From positions 5,022,001 through 5,086,000 of the forward strand of contig NZ_CP108067.1 of the NCBI RefSeq assembly GCF_036178145.1: a stretch of DNA of 64,000 nt, in the 5' to 3' direction. The notes below the pieces were generated by a model. That model saw nothing but the letters and a program-made list of their open reading frames with translations, was not told the DNA's origin and did not search any database. Positions 44,791 to 53,188 of this stretch are shown in pieces. The stretch comes from Streptomyces sp. NBC_00273 (GTDB lineage Bacteria > Actinomycetota > Actinomycetes > Streptomycetales > Streptomycetaceae). A program made the position numbers and the translations under genes. Positions within the stretch are counted from its first letter, which is position 1. Every line of letters begins with the position of its first letter.

Positions 44791-44880
44791 TTTGGCTACA
44801 GGCGGCTCCAGGCTGTGGACAAACGGGCGCCGGGGCCCTGGGATGGATGCAGGACGTCCAGGAGAGGGAGGCATCGGGCA

Positions 44881-45450
44881 ATGCCGGATGAACAAATGGC
44901 CGGAACTGGTTCCGCACCGGCTGCGCCGGGGGGCGCCCCGGGAGCCACTTCGGGCCCGCCCGTCGCACCCCGCCCCCTGGATCCGATCGACCGGTCGATC
45001 ATGCGGCTGCTCCAGGCGGACGGCCGCGCGTCGATACGGTCGGTGGCCGAGCAGGTGCACGTCTCGCGGGCGAACGCCTACGCCCGGATCAACCGGCTCA
45101 TCGACGACGGGGTGATCCGCGGGTTCACGGCCCGCGTCAACCACGAACGCGCGGGCCAGGGCGCGTCCGCCTACATCACCTTGAAGATCGTCCAGAACTC
45201 CTGGCGCACGGTCCGCGAGCAGCTGCGCGAGCTCCCGGGCGCCGCGCACATCGCCCTGGTCAGCGGGGACTTCGACGTCCTGCTGCTGGTGCACACCCCG
45301 GACAACCGGACCCTGCGCGAGCTGGTCCTGACCCGGCTCCAGGCCATCCCCGAGGTCCTCTCGACGCGCACCCTGCTGGTGTTCGAAGAAACGGATCTTC
45401 TGGACACCGGACCGGGCCCGGCCCCCGGACCGACGATCTCGGAGGAGTAG
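44881..45450 (+). CDS. Lrp/AsnC family regulator, BkdR-like
   Basis: The protein has 189 residues from ATG 44881. After a Gly/Pro/Ala-rich N-terminal extension of ~30 residues comes an AsnC helix-turn-helix (LDPIDRSIMRLLQADGRASIRSVAEQVHVSRANAYARINRLIDDGVI) and a RAM/ligand-binding domain (GASAYITLKIVQNSWRTVREQLRELPGAAHIALVSGDFDVLLLVHT). It is divergent from the E1alpha gene. It probably activates or tunes the bkd operon in response to branched amino acids. Confidence 0.9.
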   Translation: MPDEQMAGTGSAPAAPGGAPGATSGPPVAPRPLDPIDRSIMRLLQADGRASIRSVAEQVHVSRANAYARINRLIDDGVIRGFTARVNHERAGQGASAYITLKIVQNSWRTVREQLRELPGAAHIALVSGDFDVLLLVHTPDNRTLRELVLTRLQAIPEVLSTRTLLVFEETDLLDTGPGPAPGPTISEE

Positions 45451-45480
45451 GCCCCCGACCGGCGGCGAGGAAGTCCGGCC

Positions 45481-45504
45481 CGCGCCCCGGCCGGCCGGGG
45501 CGCG
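45481..45504. terminator. Bidirectional terminator, 24-base perfect palindrome
   Basis: CGCGCCCCGGCC and its exact complement GGCCGGGGCGCG abut at 45481-45504, between the ends of the Lrp gene (45450) and the TetR gene (45507). Confidence 0.7.
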
Positions 45505-45506
45505 GC

Positions 45507-46109
45507 TCAGGCGGTCGGCGGGTGGGGGGCGGTGCGGAGGCCGTCGAAGGCGAGGTGGACCACCGCGTCGGCGAGCTGGGCGTGACCGGCGCCCGGGTGC
45601 GGTCGGTACCACTCGACCAGGGAGTTGACCATGCCGAAGAGGAGCCTGGTGGCGAGGCGTATGTCCACGTCGGCCCGCAGGTCGCCCTCCGCCGCGGCGG
45701 CCCCCAGCAGGTCAGCGACCTGGTGGTCGAACTCGCGGCGGCGTTCCAGCGCCCAGCGCTCGGTGCGGGTGTTGCCGCGGACGCGCAGCAGCAGCGTCAC
45801 GTACGGCAGCTCGCCGACCAGCACCTCGACCGTGCGGCGCGTGACGTACTCAACGCGTTCGACCGCCCGGCCGCGTACCGCGCCCGGCTCCTCCAGGATC
45901 CCGAAGAGCCCGTCCAGGGCGCGGCTCACGGCCCGCCGCAGCAGCTCCTCCTTGCCCGCGACGTGGTGGTAGATCGAGGACTTCGAGATGCCCGCGGCCT
46001 TGGAGAGGTGCTCCATCGAGGTGCCGTCGTAGCCGCGCTCGTTGAAGACCTGGACGGCGACCGACAGCAGCGTCTCGGGCGTGTAGGTGTCCCGCTTGGC
46101 CGTCGTCAC
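45507..46109 (-). CDS. TetR family regulator, probable PaaR
   Basis: The protein has 200 residues from GTG 46109, which overlaps the paaH stop as GTGA. The helix-turn-helix is in TPETLLSVAVQVFNERGYDGTSMEHLSKAAGISKSSIYHHVAGKEELLRRAV. The C-terminal domain is the TetR_C type seen in PaaR-like proteins. Co-transcription with paaH and the shared operator at the paa promoters support a phenylacetate-type repressor. The ligand, probably phenylacetyl-CoA, is inference. Confidence 0.8.
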   Translation of the reverse strand: MTTAKRDTYTPETLLSVAVQVFNERGYDGTSMEHLSKAAGISKSSIYHHVAGKEELLRRAVSRALDGLFGILEEPGAVRGRAVERVEYVTRRTVEVLVGELPYVTLLLRVRGNTRTERWALERRREFDHQVADLLGAAAAEGDLRADVDIRLATRLLFGMVNSLVEWYRPHPGAGHAQLADAVVHLAFDGLRTAPHPPTA

Positions 46110-47644
46110 TCGTTCTCCCCCGTGTCGTCCTGGTCGCCGTCGCCGGCCCCGTCGCCGTCCTCGTAGCCCAGTTTGAACAGGGCGAGGGAGGGTGCGTAGC
46201 GGCCGCCGGGGACGCGTTCGTCGAGGTGGTGCAGCAGGTCGTAGGCCCAGTCGCGGCCGATCCGGTCGTGCCATTCGGACGGGCCCAGCGGGTAGTTGAC
46301 GCCCAGTCGCATCGCCGTGTCGATGTCCTCGGCGGAAGCGACGCCCCGGGCGACCGCGTCGGCCGTCAGGTCGATCAGCATCGCGACGGTCCGCGCGACG
46401 ATCATGCCCGGGACGTCGCCGATCACGGAGACCTGCTTGCCCAGCTTCTGGAAGAGGCCGATCGCCTCGGCGAGGGTCCGCTCGCTGGTGTCCGCGCTCG
46501 CGGAGAGCGCGATCCGGGTGGCGCCCCGGTAGTCGAGGGCGAGGTCGAAGTAGACGACGTCCGCGAACTCCACCGAGGTCTTGCCGTCCGCGAGGACCAG
46601 CTGGCCCTCCCCGGGGAGCTGGATGTACGGGCCGCCCTGCCCGGTGGCCGCGACCGCGATCCCGGCCTCCTCCAGCAGGTCCACCAGGTCGGCGGCGGGG
46701 CCGAGGTCACCGACGACGGTGACCTTCGCCGGGGCCTCCTCGGGCGCGGCGGTGTGCGGGAGCGCGGGCTCGGCGTCCGGACCGTACGGGTACCAGCCGT
46801 GTCCGGACTTGCGGCCGAGCCGGCCCGACTGGACGAGGCGGCGCTGGGCGAGGGAGGGGGTGAACTTCGGGCTGCGGAAGAAGGACTCCCACACCGAGCG
46901 GGTCACGGCCTCGTTGACGTCCTGGCCGATCAGGTCGGTCAGCTGGAAGGGGCCCATCTTGAAGCCGCCGCTCTCGCGGAGCACTGCGTCGATGGTGGCC
47001 GGGTCGGCGCCCCGCTCCTCGTACACCGCGAAGGCCTCGGCGTAGAAGGGGCGGGCGATCCGGTTGACGATGAACCCGGGGGTGTCGGCGCAGCGGACCG
47101 GCGTCTTCCCCCAGCCGAGGACGGTGCGGTACACGCGCTCGGCGGCGGCCGGGTCGGTGGCGAAACCGCTGACCACCTCGACGAGCGGGAGCAGCGGGGC
47201 CGGGTTGAAGAAGTGCAGGCCGAGGAAGCGGCCGGGGTGCGCGAGCCCTGCGGCGAGCTCGGTGACCGAGAGGGAGGAGGTGTTGGTGGCCAGCAGCGCG
47301 TCCGGCGCGACCACCTCTTCGAGGGCGGCGAAGAGCGTCTGCTTCACGGTGACGTTCTCGACCACGGCCTCGATGACGAGGGCGGCCCCGGCGAGGTCCG
47401 CGAGGTCGCCGGCCGATGCGATCCGGCCGATCGCCTCCTCGGCCTCGGCACGGTCGAGGCGGCCCTTGGCGGCCATCCGGTCGACCCGGTCCTGGACGAA
47501 ACCGACGCCGTCGGCGGCGAGCGCGGCGTTGATGTCGTAGATCAGCACGCGGTGACCTGCGAGAAGGGCGACCTGGGCGATGCCCTGTCCCATGGTGCCG
47601 GCGCCGACGACCGCCACAGTGCGGGACCGCTCGATTGCTGTCAT
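46106..47644 (-). CDS. paaH: 3-hydroxyacyl-CoA dehydrogenase, PaaH type
   Basis: The protein has 512 residues from ATG 47644 behind GGGAGGATCAGGGC. The N-terminal NAD-binding motif is VAVVGAGTMGQGIAQVALLAGH. The catalytic segment LGLHFFNPAPLLPLVEVV contains the His. A second C-terminal 3-HCDH domain repeats the family pattern. In phenylacetate breakdown it oxidises 3-hydroxyadipyl-CoA. It diverges from paaN with a shared operator, and the PaaR-like gene follows it. Confidence 0.9.
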   Translation of the reverse strand: MTAIERSRTVAVVGAGTMGQGIAQVALLAGHRVLIYDINAALAADGVGFVQDRVDRMAAKGRLDRAEAEEAIGRIASAGDLADLAGAALVIEAVVENVTVKQTLFAALEEVVAPDALLATNTSSLSVTELAAGLAHPGRFLGLHFFNPAPLLPLVEVVSGFATDPAAAERVYRTVLGWGKTPVRCADTPGFIVNRIARPFYAEAFAVYEERGADPATIDAVLRESGGFKMGPFQLTDLIGQDVNEAVTRSVWESFFRSPKFTPSLAQRRLVQSGRLGRKSGHGWYPYGPDAEPALPHTAAPEEAPAKVTVVGDLGPAADLVDLLEEAGIAVAATGQGGPYIQLPGEGQLVLADGKTSVEFADVVYFDLALDYRGATRIALSASADTSERTLAEAIGLFQKLGKQVSVIGDVPGMIVARTVAMLIDLTADAVARGVASAEDIDTAMRLGVNYPLGPSEWHDRIGRDWAYDLLHHLDERVPGGRYAPSLALFKLGYEDGDGAGDGDQDDTGENE

Positions 47645-47691
47645 GCCCTGATCCTCCCGCACACACTTGTCCACAGGTCCGCCGGGCCCTC

Positions 47692-47719
47692 TTGTCCCGA
47701 CCGATCGTTCGGTTACTCT
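47692..47719 (+). promoter_or_regulatory. paaN promoter with PaaR operator
   Basis: TTGTCC (47692-47697) and TACTCT (47714-47719) are 16 bases apart. CCGACCGATCGTTCGGT (47697-47713) fills the spacer completely and contains the palindromic ACCG-AT-CG-TT-CGGT. The paaH gene diverges from the same 124-bp gap. Confidence 0.7.
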
Positions 47720-47768
47720 AACTCCAGTCTGCTCTCCTTCGCCCGGCTCAACGAGGAGTTGGTCCCTG

Positions 47769-49466
47769 ATGGCCGCCGAGCTCACCGTCCCCCAGCTGTC
47801 CGCCAAGCACCGGCCCACCCTGGACCAGGCCCTGTCGGCGATCCGCAGCCGCGCCTACTGGTCCCCGCATCCCGAACACCCCAAGGCGTACGGCGAGACC
47901 GCGCCCGCCGACGGTCTCGCCGCCTTCGAGGCCGTGCGCGGCACGCGGCTGGACCTGGGCCAGCCCGGCACCGACGGCTGGACGGGCGCCGAGGTGTCTC
48001 CGTTCGGCCCGGAGCTGGGCGTCGAGTACCCCCACGTGGACCCGGACGTGCTGCTGCCCGCGATGAAGGCCGGCATGGGTGCCTGGCGCGACGCGGGACC
48101 CGAGGCGCGCGCCCTGGTCTGCATCGAGATCCTGTCCCGCATCTCCGCCCGGACCCACGAGTTCGCGCACGCGGTCATGCACACCAGCGGCCAGGCCTTC
48201 ATGATGGCGTTCCAGGCCGGCGGCCCGCACGCGCAGGACCGTGGCCTGGAGGCCGTGGCCTACGCGTACGAGGAGCAGACCCGGGTCCCGGGCCAGGCCG
48301 ACTGGTCGAAGCCGCAGGGCAAGAAGGACCCGCTGGAGCTCGGCAAGACCTTCACCGCCGTCCCGCGCGGTATCGCCCTCATGATCGGCTGCAACACCTT
48401 CCCGACCTGGAACGGCTACCCCGGCCTGTTCGCCTCCCTCGCCACCGGCAACGCGGTGCTGGTCAAGCCGCACCCGCGGGCCGTGCTGCCGCTCGCGCTG
48501 ACCGTCCAGGTCGCCCGGGAGGTCCTGGCCGAGGCGGGCTTCGACCCGAACCTGGTGGCGCTCGCGGTCGAGCGCCCGGGCGAGGGCATCGCCAAGGCCC
48601 TCGCGGTCCGCCCCGAGATCAAGCTGATCGACTACACCGGGTCCACGGAGTTCGGCGACTGGCTGGAGACCAACGCCCGCCAGGCGCAGGTCTACACGGA
48701 GAAGGCCGGCGTCAACACCGTCGTCCTGGACTCCACCGACAACTACAAGGGCATGCTGTCCAACCTGGCGTTCTCGCTGTCCCTGTACAGCGGCCAGATG
48801 TGCACCACCCCGCAGAACCTGCTGATCCCGCGCGACGGCATCGCGACGGACGCCGGCCACAAGAGCTACGACGAGGTCGTCGCCGACCTCGCGGCTTCGG
48901 TCGGCGGCCTGCTGGGCGACGACGCCCGGGCCAACGCGCTGCTCGGCGCACTGGTCAACCCGGACGTCAAGACGCGGCTCGAGGCCGCGGCCGCCCTGGG
49001 CGAGGTCGCGCTGGCCTCCCGTGAGGTCGTGAACCCCGAGTTCCCGGACGCGGTGGTCCGCACCCCCGTCATGGTCAAGCTGGACGCCGCACGCAAATAT
49101 TGGGATGTGGCGGACCCGGAGGCGCCGTACCTCTCCGAGTGCTTCGGCCCGGTCTCCTTCGCGGTGGCCGTGGACACCACCGCCGACGCCCTCGACCTGC
49201 TGCGCCGCACGGTGCGGGAGAAGGGCGCCATGACGGTGGGCGCGTACACCACGTCCTCCGACACCGAGCGGGCCATCGAGGAGGTCTGCCTGGAGGAGTC
49301 CGCGCAGCTCTCCCTGAACCTGACCGGCGGGGTGTTCGTCAACCAGACCGCCGCGTTCTCGGACTTCCACGGCTCCGGCGGCAACCCGGCCGCCAACGCG
49401 GCCCTGTGCGACGGCGCCTTCGTCGCGAACCGCTTCCGGGTGGTGGAGGTCCGCCGCCAGGCGTAA
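47769..49466 (+). CDS. paaN: Phenylacetic acid degradation protein PaaN
   Basis: The protein has 565 residues from ATG 47769, with GAGGAG upstream. It is an aldehyde-dehydrogenase-fold protein with the PaaN pattern (LAMRGIALMIGCNTFPTW-like segment, VLVKPHPRAVLPLALTVQ, LIDYTGSTEFGDWLE, and catalytic Cys in YSGQMCTTPQN). It lacks the hydratase domain of PaaZ. It acts in phenylacetate catabolism, probably oxidising the ring-opened semialdehyde. It is divergent from paaH. Confidence 0.9.
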   Translation: MAAELTVPQLSAKHRPTLDQALSAIRSRAYWSPHPEHPKAYGETAPADGLAAFEAVRGTRLDLGQPGTDGWTGAEVSPFGPELGVEYPHVDPDVLLPAMKAGMGAWRDAGPEARALVCIEILSRISARTHEFAHAVMHTSGQAFMMAFQAGGPHAQDRGLEAVAYAYEEQTRVPGQADWSKPQGKKDPLELGKTFTAVPRGIALMIGCNTFPTWNGYPGLFASLATGNAVLVKPHPRAVLPLALTVQVAREVLAEAGFDPNLVALAVERPGEGIAKALAVRPEIKLIDYTGSTEFGDWLETNARQAQVYTEKAGVNTVVLDSTDNYKGMLSNLAFSLSLYSGQMCTTPQNLLIPRDGIATDAGHKSYDEVVADLAASVGGLLGDDARANALLGALVNPDVKTRLEAAAALGEVALASREVVNPEFPDAVVRTPVMVKLDAARKYWDVADPEAPYLSECFGPVSFAVAVDTTADALDLLRRTVREKGAMTVGAYTTSSDTERAIEEVCLEESAQLSLNLTGGVFVNQTAAFSDFHGSGGNPAANAALCDGAFVANRFRVVEVRRQA

Positions 49467-49511
49467 CCGCGTCACCGCAACACCCCGGCCCGGGTGGACC
49501 GCGCCCTCCTC

Positions 49512-50159
49512 CTACTCCTGCCGCTCCTCGGCGAAGAGGCGGGAGGACGCGTCCACCTGGGCCATCCTGCGCAGGGCCGCGAACACCGCGTCGCCCACCA
49601 CCGTGCCCACGACCACCGACTCGACCAGGTCCTCGCGGTCCGCGTGGCGGGCCGTGTACTCCAGGTCCACCCGGGCCACCCGCTCGGCCGCGTCGGCGTA
49701 GTCGTCGAGCAGTTCGGCGAAGGAGCCGTGGCCCACCCGCGCGAGTGAGGCGAGGGCGGCCGCCAGCGCGTCGGCCGCCTTGTTCCCGGGCTGGATGCAC
49801 CAGCCGCGCGCCTCGATCAGCCGCGCCACCCGCTCCCGGGCCAGCACCGCCTCGGCGTCGTCATGGCCCCCGACGTCGCCGTACTCGGGCACCAGCCGCT
49901 GGGCCGCGGCGCCGAGGAGCTTGTGCACCGGCTGCTCCTTGTCGTCGATGGCCACGAGGACGTCCCCGATGGCCGCCACCGACAGCCCGCCGACCTCCAG
50001 CAGGGCGCGGATCAGCCGCAGCCGCCGCTCGTGCCCGTCGTCGTAGCTGGCCTGGTTGGGGCTGCTCAGCTCGCCCGGCGGAAGCAGGCCCTCCCGGACG
50101 TAGTACTTGATCGTCGGTACCGGGACCCCGGTCCGGCGGCTCAACTCTCCGATGCGCAT
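49512..50159 (-). CDS. MerR family transcriptional regulator
   Basis: The protein has 215 residues. The N-terminal helix-turn-helix is MRIGELSRRTGVPVPTIKYYVREGLLPPGELSSPNQASYDDGHERRLRLIRALLEVGGLSVAAIGDVL. The C-terminal 130 residues are helical and of unknown ligand. The gene is divergent from a membrane protein with palindromes in the gap. Confidence 0.9.
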   Translation of the reverse strand: MRIGELSRRTGVPVPTIKYYVREGLLPPGELSSPNQASYDDGHERRLRLIRALLEVGGLSVAAIGDVLVAIDDKEQPVHKLLGAAAQRLVPEYGDVGGHDDAEAVLARERVARLIEARGWCIQPGNKAADALAAALASLARVGHGSFAELLDDYADAAERVARVDLEYTARHADREDLVESVVVGTVVGDAVFAALRRMAQVDASSRLFAEERQE

Positions 50160-50206
50160 GGCGTTTTCACTCGCTTCTTCTTCTTGCCCCGTCCCCGCCC
50201 ATCATA

Positions 50207-50221
50207 GATAGTGGGGCTATC
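50207..50221. promoter_or_regulatory. MerR operator palindrome
   Basis: GATAGTGGGGCTATC has arms GATAG/CTATC with a 5-base centre, and further GATAG-like repeats follow at 50223-50244 (GATAGC...CACTATC). It lies in the divergent gap, consistent with MerR control of the membrane protein and itself. Confidence 0.55.
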
Positions 50222-50262
50222 AGATAGCGGCGAGCGTCACTATCCATTCTCTTGGGGGTCCC

Positions 50263-51300
50263 ATGCCTGCGTTACGTACCTGGCACCGTCCACTGACCGT
50301 GTTCGCCGCCGTGATGGTGGTGTGGGCCGCCGGCTCGGCCGTGGGTCTCGCCGTCGACGGCCGCATGCTGGTCGGCGCCCCGATCTGGGCCAAGCCCTTC
50401 AAGTTCGCCGTCTCCTTCGTCGGCTACGCGCTCAGCCTGGCCTGGATGCTCTCCCTGGCCGTCGCCGCCCGCCCTCGCCTGCGCAGGCCCGCCTGGTGGG
50501 CCGGTACCGTCGTCGTCGCGGCGAGCACGGTGGAAATGCTGATCATGACGGGTCAGGTGGTCCGCGGCCGGCAGAGCCACTTCAACCGGCAGACCCCCCT
50601 CGACGCGCAGATCTACGGCGCCATGGCCGTCACCGTCGTCGTGCTGTGGACGGCCACGCTCGTCATCGCCGTCCTGCTCTTCCGGTCCCGCGTGGTCGAC
50701 CGGGCCACCACCTGGTCGATCCGGATCGCCGCCGTCCTCGCCCTCGCGGGCGCGGGGCTCGGCTTCCTGATGACCACCCCCACCGAGGCCCAGCTCGCGG
50801 TCGACGACGTACCGGTGGCGGGCGCCCACAGCGTGGGAGTGCCGGACGGCGGACCCGCCATGCCGCTGACCGGCTGGTCGACCACGGGCGGTGACCTGCG
50901 CATCCCGCACTTCTTCGGCATGCACGCGCTCCAGTTGCTGCCGCTGTTCGTGCTCGTGCTGGCCGCCCTCGCCGGCCGCTTCGCCCTGCTGCGCCGGGAG
51001 CGGGTGCGGCTGCGGCTGACCCTGGTCGCGGCCGGGGTCTACGCGGCGGTGTTCGCGCTGGTGACCTGGCAGGCACTGCGCGGCCAGGCGCTGGTCCACC
51101 CGGACGGGGCGACGCTCGGCGCGGCCGCGGCGATCGTGGCCGGGGGAATCCTAGGAGTCCTCGCCGCCCTGTTCGTGGGCCGGGGGGCCGCCCCAGTGGA
51201 AGAGGGTCATGGCCACGCTGGTGGCGAGGTTGTAGCTGGAGACCTGGGGGCGCATCGGCAGGGAGACGAGGTGGTCCGCCCGGGCGCGCAGCTCCGGTGA
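50263..51300 (+). CDS. Hypothetical multi-pass membrane protein
   Basis: The protein has 345 residues and about eight hydrophobic segments (VFAAVMVVWAAGSAVGLAV, WWAGTVVVAASTVEMLIM, and so on). The last hydrophobic segment ends at about residue 305 (IVAGGILGVLAALFVG). The remaining ~40 residues are Gly/Glu-rich and lie over the 3' end of the convergent methyltransferase gene, so they look like read-through. I recognise no family. MerR control is inferred. Confidence 0.7.
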   Translation: MPALRTWHRPLTVFAAVMVVWAAGSAVGLAVDGRMLVGAPIWAKPFKFAVSFVGYALSLAWMLSLAVAARPRLRRPAWWAGTVVVAASTVEMLIMTGQVVRGRQSHFNRQTPLDAQIYGAMAVTVVVLWTATLVIAVLLFRSRVVDRATTWSIRIAAVLALAGAGLGFLMTTPTEAQLAVDDVPVAGAHSVGVPDGGPAMPLTGWSTTGGDLRIPHFFGMHALQLLPLFVLVLAALAGRFALLRRERVRLRLTLVAAGVYAAVFALVTWQALRGQALVHPDGATLGAAAAIVAGGILGVLAALFVGRGAAPVEEGHGHAGGEVVAGDLGAHRQGDEVVRPGAQLR

Positions 51301-51912
51301 GATCCCGTGCCGCTCCGAGCCGAAGGCGAGCAGGGCGTCGTCCGGGAGGGTGAGGGCGCGGATGTCCACGCCCTCCGGGTCGAGCGCGTAGAGCGGCCCG
51401 GGCGGCAGCTCGTCCAGTGCGAGGCGCTCGACGGTGGTGGCGTAGTGCAGCCCGGCCCCGGCCCGGACCACGTTCGGGTGCCAGGGGTCGAGGTCGCCGC
51501 GGGTGACGACACCGGTGGCGCCGAAGCCGGCGGCGAGCCGGACGACGGCTCCGACGTTGCCCAGATTGCGGGGGTTGTCGAGGACGACGACCGGCGCCGG
51601 CCGTGGCATCCGCCCCAGCCCCGCGAGGCCGGCGGCCCGGTCGGGCCGTACCGCGAGGGCCGCGACCCCGGTGGGGTGCACGCGCGGCAGCACCTCCTTG
51701 AGCGCGGCCCGCCGCACCAGCCGCACCACGGCGGCCTCGACGTCCGGAGCCAGCTCACGGGCCAGCGCCCGTACGGCGCCGGGGTCCTCGGCGATGACCA
51801 TCCGCACGTCGGCCCCGAACCGCAGGGCGTGCTTCAGTGCGTGAAACCCGTCGAGCAGCACGAGATCCCCCGCCTGCTCGGCCTCCCGCCATTCCCGCAC
51901 CGTGTCGTCCAT
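51151..51912 (-). CDS. TrmH/SpoU family RNA methyltransferase
   Basis: The protein has 253 residues. The SPOUT motifs are LDNPRNLGNVGAVVRLAAGFG (motif 1), AFGSERHGIS (motif 2) and LPMRPQVSSYNLATSVAMTLFHW (motif 3, in the trefoil knot that binds SAM). It probably 2'-O-methylates a ribose in rRNA or tRNA. The N-terminal domain resembles the L30e-like substrate-binding part of the group. Its 3' end overlaps the convergent membrane gene by 150 bases. Confidence 0.92.
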   Translation of the reverse strand: MDDTVREWREAEQAGDLVLLDGFHALKHALRFGADVRMVIAEDPGAVRALARELAPDVEAAVVRLVRRAALKEVLPRVHPTGVAALAVRPDRAAGLAGLGRMPRPAPVVVLDNPRNLGNVGAVVRLAAGFGATGVVTRGDLDPWHPNVVRAGAGLHYATTVERLALDELPPGPLYALDPEGVDIRALTLPDDALLAFGSERHGISPELRARADHLVSLPMRPQVSSYNLATSVAMTLFHWGGPPAHEQGGEDS

Positions 51913-51958
51913 ACCCCGACCCTAAGCTCCGCCGCAGGGCTCGCGGACCGGACGATCC

Positions 51959-52019
51959 GGCCTCGCCGGCGTTTGAGGCGCGGGGTCCGGTGCGGAGCCC
52001 CGGGAGCGGCGCCGCAGGG
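51959..52019. repeat. Dispersed intergenic element, copy 3
   Basis: CGGCCTCGCCGGCGTTTGAGG is followed by CGCGGGGTCCGGTGCGGAGCCCC and GGGAGCGGCGCCGC, matching the elements at 36586 and 41157. Confidence 0.75.
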
Positions 52020-52024
52020 CGCCG

Positions 52025-53188
52025 TCAGCGCTGTGCGGGCACCTGCGCCGGCACCGGGTCGGCGGGATCCGCCACCGGCTCCACCGCACGCCGCCGTCGC
52101 GTGACGGCCCGCGCTCCCAGCCACACCAGGAACCCGGTCGGCAGGAACACCGCGTCCGCGGCGATCATCGCCAACGAGAAGAACGGCAGCCCCAGCAGCA
52201 CCGCGATCCCCACGTGCTCCAGCATCATCAACGCCAGCAGCACGTTCTTGATCCGCCGGTTGAACAGCGTGAACGGGAACGCGACCTGCACCACCACCGT
52301 CCCGTACGACAGCAGCATGACCAGCGTCCCGCTCCCCGCCACCAGCGCCGACAGCGCCGGCCACGGGGTGAAGTAGTCCAGCCCCAGCGGGTAGTACAGG
52401 GCGGTCCCGTCCTGCCACCGGGACCCCTGGATCTTGTACCAGCCCGCCGTCGCGTAGATCAGACAGACCTCCGCCATGATCACCAGCATGCCCGCGTTGT
52501 GCAGCAGGTTGGCCAGGACGTCCAGGAACGCCCGCGCCTCGCCCTCCGGCTCGTGGCGGTCGACCAACCACCACAGCCCGCAGACCACCCACACCGCCGC
52601 GAACGCCGCCAGCCAGCCGTAGCCGAACCGGCCGGTGCCCCCTCCGAAGACGAACACCGCGCCCAGCACGCCCCACAGCACCGGCCCGGCCGCCCCGGCC
52701 GTCGCCGAGCCGTGCGTACGGGCCCTGCGCGCGTCCAGCGACCAGACCTGCGCGCACCGGGTCAGCACCAGGTAGATCGCCATCAGGTGGATGACGTTGT
52801 CCCCGCCGTCGCCCATGAACACGCTGCGGTTCTGCAGCGACAGCACGCCGACCATGAAGACCACGGACGTCGCCCGCGTCCGCCAGCCCAGCAGCAGCCC
52901 CGCGCTCGCCAGCACGGACACCGCGTAGACGAGCTCGAACCACAGCGTCGAGTCCGACCACATCAGCACCGTGAAGGCGTGGTTGGAATCGATCAGCCGC
53001 TCCGCGAGGTCCCAGCTCCACGGCCCGTCCGGCCCGTACAGCTCGGCGCGGTTGGGGAACTCGCGCAGCAGGAAGAAGAGCCAGGTCGCGGCGAAGCCGA
53101 TGCGGACCACGGCGCTCTGGTACGGACCCAGCGCCTGCCCGGTGATCTGCGCGACCGCCCGGCCCGCCGCCTCGCGGGCGCGCCTCAC
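52025..53188 (-). CDS. HTTM domain membrane protein (vitamin K gamma-carboxylase-like)
   Basis: The protein has 387 residues from GTG 53188, overlapping the upstream stop as GTGA. It has many membrane helices. The family pattern includes the N-terminal helix RIGFAATWLFFLLREFPNR and the polar loops with FMGDGGDNVIHLMAIYLVLTRC and YATAGWYKIQGSRWQDGTALYYPLGLD, which fit the HTTM domain. Its activity in bacteria is not known. It is coupled to DUF5819. Confidence 0.88.
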   Translation of the reverse strand: MRRAREAAGRAVAQITGQALGPYQSAVVRIGFAATWLFFLLREFPNRAELYGPDGPWSWDLAERLIDSNHAFTVLMWSDSTLWFELVYAVSVLASAGLLLGWRTRATSVVFMVGVLSLQNRSVFMGDGGDNVIHLMAIYLVLTRCAQVWSLDARRARTHGSATAGAAGPVLWGVLGAVFVFGGGTGRFGYGWLAAFAAVWVVCGLWWLVDRHEPEGEARAFLDVLANLLHNAGMLVIMAEVCLIYATAGWYKIQGSRWQDGTALYYPLGLDYFTPWPALSALVAGSGTLVMLLSYGTVVVQVAFPFTLFNRRIKNVLLALMMLEHVGIAVLLGLPFFSLAMIAADAVFLPTGFLVWLGARAVTRRRRAVEPVADPADPVPAQVPAQR

